Shown here in pieces: positions 6,608-8,319 of a DNA stretch of 8,319 nt (positions are counted from its first letter, which is position 1; the number at the start of each line of letters is the position of its first letter). The stretch is taken from positions 1-8,319 of the forward strand of contig JAPPBK010000134.1 of assembly GCA_026705105.1 (NCBI GenBank). Reading direction: 5' to 3'. Origin of the DNA: Chloroflexota bacterium. GTDB taxonomy: Bacteria; Chloroflexota; Dehalococcoidia; Bin125. The notes beneath the pieces are model-generated. The model was not told the origin of the DNA. It did not search any database and worked only from the letters and a program-made list of their open reading frames with translations. A program made the translations under genes and the position numbers.

Positions 6608-6980
6608 CTATGTCTGCGCCTTGATCTGGACCCGCCCACCAACTCGAACCTGGACGTTGAGGTCGTGGCCGTCCAACATGAGCATGCCGACGAGGGGGGA
6701 TGCCGCCTGTCGCGTCGGCCTCAATGTCTCTCGATTGACCGTCCCACAGAATCGTGGCCTCGTAGACGTCAAATGTCTCCACGGCTCCGTTGGCCAAGGT
6801 CGCCCGACTCGGACCGACGAACGGCAAGGCCATGTCGGCGACAAGCTCCGCCGGCAAGGTGAGAAAGCCGTTGTATCCAGTGTCAATCACGGCTTCAACC
6901 TCGAGCGTTCGGCCGGTTGGGTGGCTCAGGGACAGGGTGATGACGGCTTCATGATCAGCATTGACGACTCCCTCAATCAC
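6608..6980 (-). pseudogene. Clan AA retropepsin-like aspartic protease, frameshifted
   Basis: The first 95 codons carry the signature of small bacterial clan AA aspartic proteases: E-A-V-I-D-T-G-Y-N-G-F-L-T-L-P at about 29-43 (catalytic D33-T34-G35), then A-T-L-A-N-G (60-65) and a D-V-Y-E-A-T-I-L-W-D-G strand (71-81). The family's closing part (P-L-V-G-M-L-M-L-D-G-H) is present but in the next frame. The switch falls in a run of six C on the coding strand (6694-6699). Removing one C gives a continuous 123-residue protein ending at the TGA at 6608; unrepaired, the frame runs through unrelated residues to 6576. The start is GTG, overlapping the upstream stop as GTGA. It could be a true pseudogene, a phase-variable or slippage-read gene, or a sequencing error; nothing else in it is damaged. 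Confidence 0.8.
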
Positions 6981-7261
6981 TCCGTCCTCCGCGAGGATCC
7001 ACCGCCGAAGTGTCTCAGGGTGGAGCGTCCGACACGCCTCAACCAGACATCGGCTTCCGGCCGTCGCTCTCGCAGCCCCCTGGCTGCCAACCGCGCGGTG
7101 TCGGCGAGGGCGTAGTCGCCACTGGCCACATCAATGGCAATGACATCTCCGAGGTGGGTCGGCTCGACCTGTGGGCGGATGTCCCGCTCGTAGATCTCGT
7201 CGCCCAACCGCGCGATTTCATCTCGCGGACGATTCGGCGTCCGTACATCTGAATCCTGCAT
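6977..7261 (-). CDS. Small partner protein of a clan AA aspartic protease
   Basis: A 94-residue soluble protein with no named function. Its pattern is recognisable from the gene that commonly precedes clan AA aspartic proteases in Cyanobacteria and Chloroflexota: an N-terminal helix (I-A-R-L-G-D-E-I-Y, 16-24), R-P-Q-V-E (29-33), a V-I-A-I-D-V-A-S-G-D-Y strand-turn (39-49), a helix with T-A-R-L-A-A-R (55-61), then R-P-E-A-D-V-W-L-R-R-V-G (67-78). The ATG at 7261 has GGAAG upstream at good spacing. The stop overlaps the protease start (GTGA), which implies translational coupling. The regular pairing resembles a toxin-antitoxin or regulator-protease arrangement, but I know of no proof. Here the partner is intact while the protease frame is broken. 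Confidence 0.75.
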   Translation of the reverse strand: MQDSDVRTPNRPRDEIARLGDEIYERDIRPQVEPTHLGDVIAIDVASGDYALADTARLAARGLRERRPEADVWLRRVGRSTLRHFGGGSSRRTE

Positions 7262-7353
7262 CAGACTTCCGTTCAGTGCCTGGCGTCGTCGTCTTCATGT
7301 TATCTGCGACTGCGACGGGATGCGGCACCATCGGAAGGCCTTAGCCTGAGCGC

Positions 7354-7908
7354 ATGCCGCCGACTGCGTCGAAGGACCACCTGATTTGGGTCGACCTGGA
7401 GATGACCGGGCTCGACCCGGAGCGGGACGTGATCATCGAGACGGCGGTGCTAATCACGGACGGCGACCTCAATGTGATCGCCGACGGTCCGGAGATTGCG
7501 ATTCAGCGCTCGGCGGAAGAGCTGAGCGTGATGAACGAGTGGAATCGGCGAACGCATCACGGCTCGGGGCTGATCAAACGGGTGCGTGCATCGGAGGTGA
7601 CGGTGGAGCAGGCAGAGGCGGAGATCCTGGAGTTCGTCCAGACGTGGACGGTCGAGGGGAAGTCGCCGTTGTGCGGCAATTCGGTGCACCAGGACAAGCG
7701 TTTCCTCTATCGCGAGATGCCGCGCCTGGTCGATTGGCTGCACTACCGGATCATCGACGTCTCGACGGTCAAGGAACTCGCGACGCGCTGGTATCCGGAC
7801 CTGGAGAAGTTCGCCAAGCAGGAGCGGCATCGGGCGCTGGAGGACATCCGCGAGTCGATTGCCGAGTTGCGCTGGTATCGGGAGCAGATCTTCAAGTCCG
7901 GCGGCTAA
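7354..7908 (+). CDS. orn: Oligoribonuclease (3'-5' exoribonuclease)
   Basis: A 184-residue DEDDh-family exonuclease that degrades 2-5-mer RNA, including pGpG from cyclic-di-GMP turnover, to mononucleotides in the cytoplasm. All five catalytic residues are visible: D14 and E16 in W-V-D-L-E-M-T-G-L, D114 in G-N-S-V-H-Q-D, and H159 and D164 in H-R-A-L-E-D. The family segments E-W-N-R-R-T-H-H-G-S-G-L (62-73) and Y-R-I-I-D-V-S-T (131-138) are present and length is normal. No strong Shine-Dalgarno precedes the ATG, but no later start would keep the first catalytic motif. The 92 bases upstream, shared with the divergent protease cassette, hold no clear promoter beyond a TTATCT at about 7300. The stop codon shares bases with that of the convergent permease. 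Confidence 0.96.
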   Translation: MPPTASKDHLIWVDLEMTGLDPERDVIIETAVLITDGDLNVIADGPEIAIQRSAEELSVMNEWNRRTHHGSGLIKRVRASEVTVEQAEAEILEFVQTWTVEGKSPLCGNSVHQDKRFLYREMPRLVDWLHYRIIDVSTVKELATRWYPDLEKFAKQERHRALEDIRESIAELRWYREQIFKSGG

Positions 7909-8319
7909 CCGGTTCCGCCGCGCGGTGAGAAGCGCTCACCAACCCGGCAACACGCGCCCCAGCAAACGTCGCCAACCCGACAGCACGCACCCCACGAGGC
8001 GTCTCCGGCCAGGCAGCACGCGCCCCAACAGATCCGGGCGGTTCGCCGCCAGCCGGTCGACGTGGTCTCGGCGCCTTCGGGCAGCAGGAACTCCAGCGAT
8101 GGCAGCGTCGCCCGCAAGCCGTGCGGGCTCAAGACGAACGACAGAATCATTAACAGAACGGACGTCAGCACGATCGATGGGCCGGCGGCCAGGTCAAAGT
8201 GAAACGACGCGTACAGGCCGAGCACTGTCGAGATCATCCCGATGAGGATGGCAAACAGCATCATCAGCTTGAATCGCCGCGTGAGCAGCACGGCGGTCGC
8301 GCCGGCTGCGGCCGCCGTG
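7905..8319 (-). CDS. Metal ABC transporter permease, ABC-3 family (C-terminal part)
   Basis: The visible 137 codons continue upstream past the right edge. The first 60 match the end of ZnuB/MntB/AztB-type permeases: A-T-A-V-L-L-T-R-R-F, a transmembrane helix (L-M-M-L-F-A-I-L-I-G-M and on), L-G-L-Y-A-S-F, A-G-P-S-I-V-L, and a last helix ending S-F-V-L-S-P. Family members usually stop soon after this point, but here the frame runs on for some 70 residues, including three copies of W-G-A-C-C and eight Cys. The tail may be genuine, or the real end may lie in another frame: the adjacent frame reads L-L-G-R-V-L-P-G repeats and stops at 7936-7938. The permease is a reasonable membrane partner for the zinc lipoprotein; the substrate cannot be set from the visible part. 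Confidence 0.85.
   Translation of the reverse strand, partial: TAAAAGATAVLLTRRFKLMMLFAILIGMISTVLGLYASFHFDLAAGPSIVLTSVLLMILSFVLSPHGLRATLPSLEFLLPEGAETTSTGWRRTARICWGACCLAGDASWGACCRVGDVCWGACCRVGERFSPRGGTG
7941..8039. repeat. Three 33-bp tandem repeats in the permease tail
   Basis: Three adjacent 33-base units start at 7941, 7974 and 8007. By eye, units 1 and 2 agree at 25 of 33 bases and units 1 and 3 at 22 of 33; the best-kept core is CACGCGCCCCA. A length of 33 preserves the reading frame, so on the - strand each unit encodes an 11-residue repeat containing W-G-A-C-C. There is no spacer/repeat alternation, so this is not a CRISPR array. No further copy is seen in the window. Confidence 0.8.

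Noticed and set aside
6546..7115. + strand frame of 189 codons across the protease cassette
   Set aside because: It has no family features and is antisense to two recognisable - strand genes.
7941..8039. CRISPR array
   Set aside because: There are only three units with no unique spacers, units are diverged, and no cas gene is near; these are plain tandem repeats.
7859..8245. + strand frame of 128 codons opposite the permease end
   Set aside because: It is Arg/Ser/Pro-rich shadow sequence and starts inside orn; the permease signature on the - strand is clear.

Overview
The window is GC-rich bacterial DNA with compact genes and strong third-position GC, which produces many long antisense shadow frames. 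The gene families suggest Chloroflexota (Dehalococcoidia/SAR202- or Thermomicrobia-like): a DUF3179 exported protein, a clan AA aspartic protease with its usual upstream partner, glutamine-rich linkers after export signals, and an oligoribonuclease. This assignment is an inference from gene content and style; no marker gene is present.

Left part (1-3053): five codons of a divergent gene lie at the extreme left edge. A metallo-beta-lactamase-fold hydrolase of the alkyl-sulfatase type follows (142-1449, +). Convergent to it is an exported DUF3179 protein with a Gln/Ala-rich linker (1521-3053, -). The DUF3179 gene starts back to back with the next operon; 15 bases separate the two preferred starts, and a dyad repeat lies there.

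Centre (3069-6550): three closely spaced + strand genes look like one transcription unit. They encode a small NTF2/SnoaL-fold protein, a Bcp-type peroxiredoxin and an 818-residue zinc-binding lipoprotein. A strong hairpin terminator follows. The lipoprotein is the main discovery of the window. It is a ZnuA/AztC-type zinc ABC transporter substrate-binding protein whose histidine-rich loop has been opened to accept a complete AztD-like beta-propeller zinc metallochaperone. A His/Asp/Glu-rich linker with exactly 13 histidines lies on each side of the insert. Chaperone and receptor, which are separate proteins in the known AztABCD system, are thus one polypeptide.

Right part (6608-8319): on the - strand lies a two-gene cassette, a small uncharacterised partner protein followed by a retropepsin-like clan AA aspartic protease. 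The protease is broken by one extra C in a run of six. Divergent from the cassette is orn, the oligoribonuclease. Convergent with orn, and sharing four bases with it at the stop codons, is the 3' end of a metal ABC-3 family permease. Its tail is built from three 33-bp repeats and is unusually cysteine-rich. This permease is a plausible membrane partner of the fusion lipoprotein; the ATPase would lie beyond the right edge.
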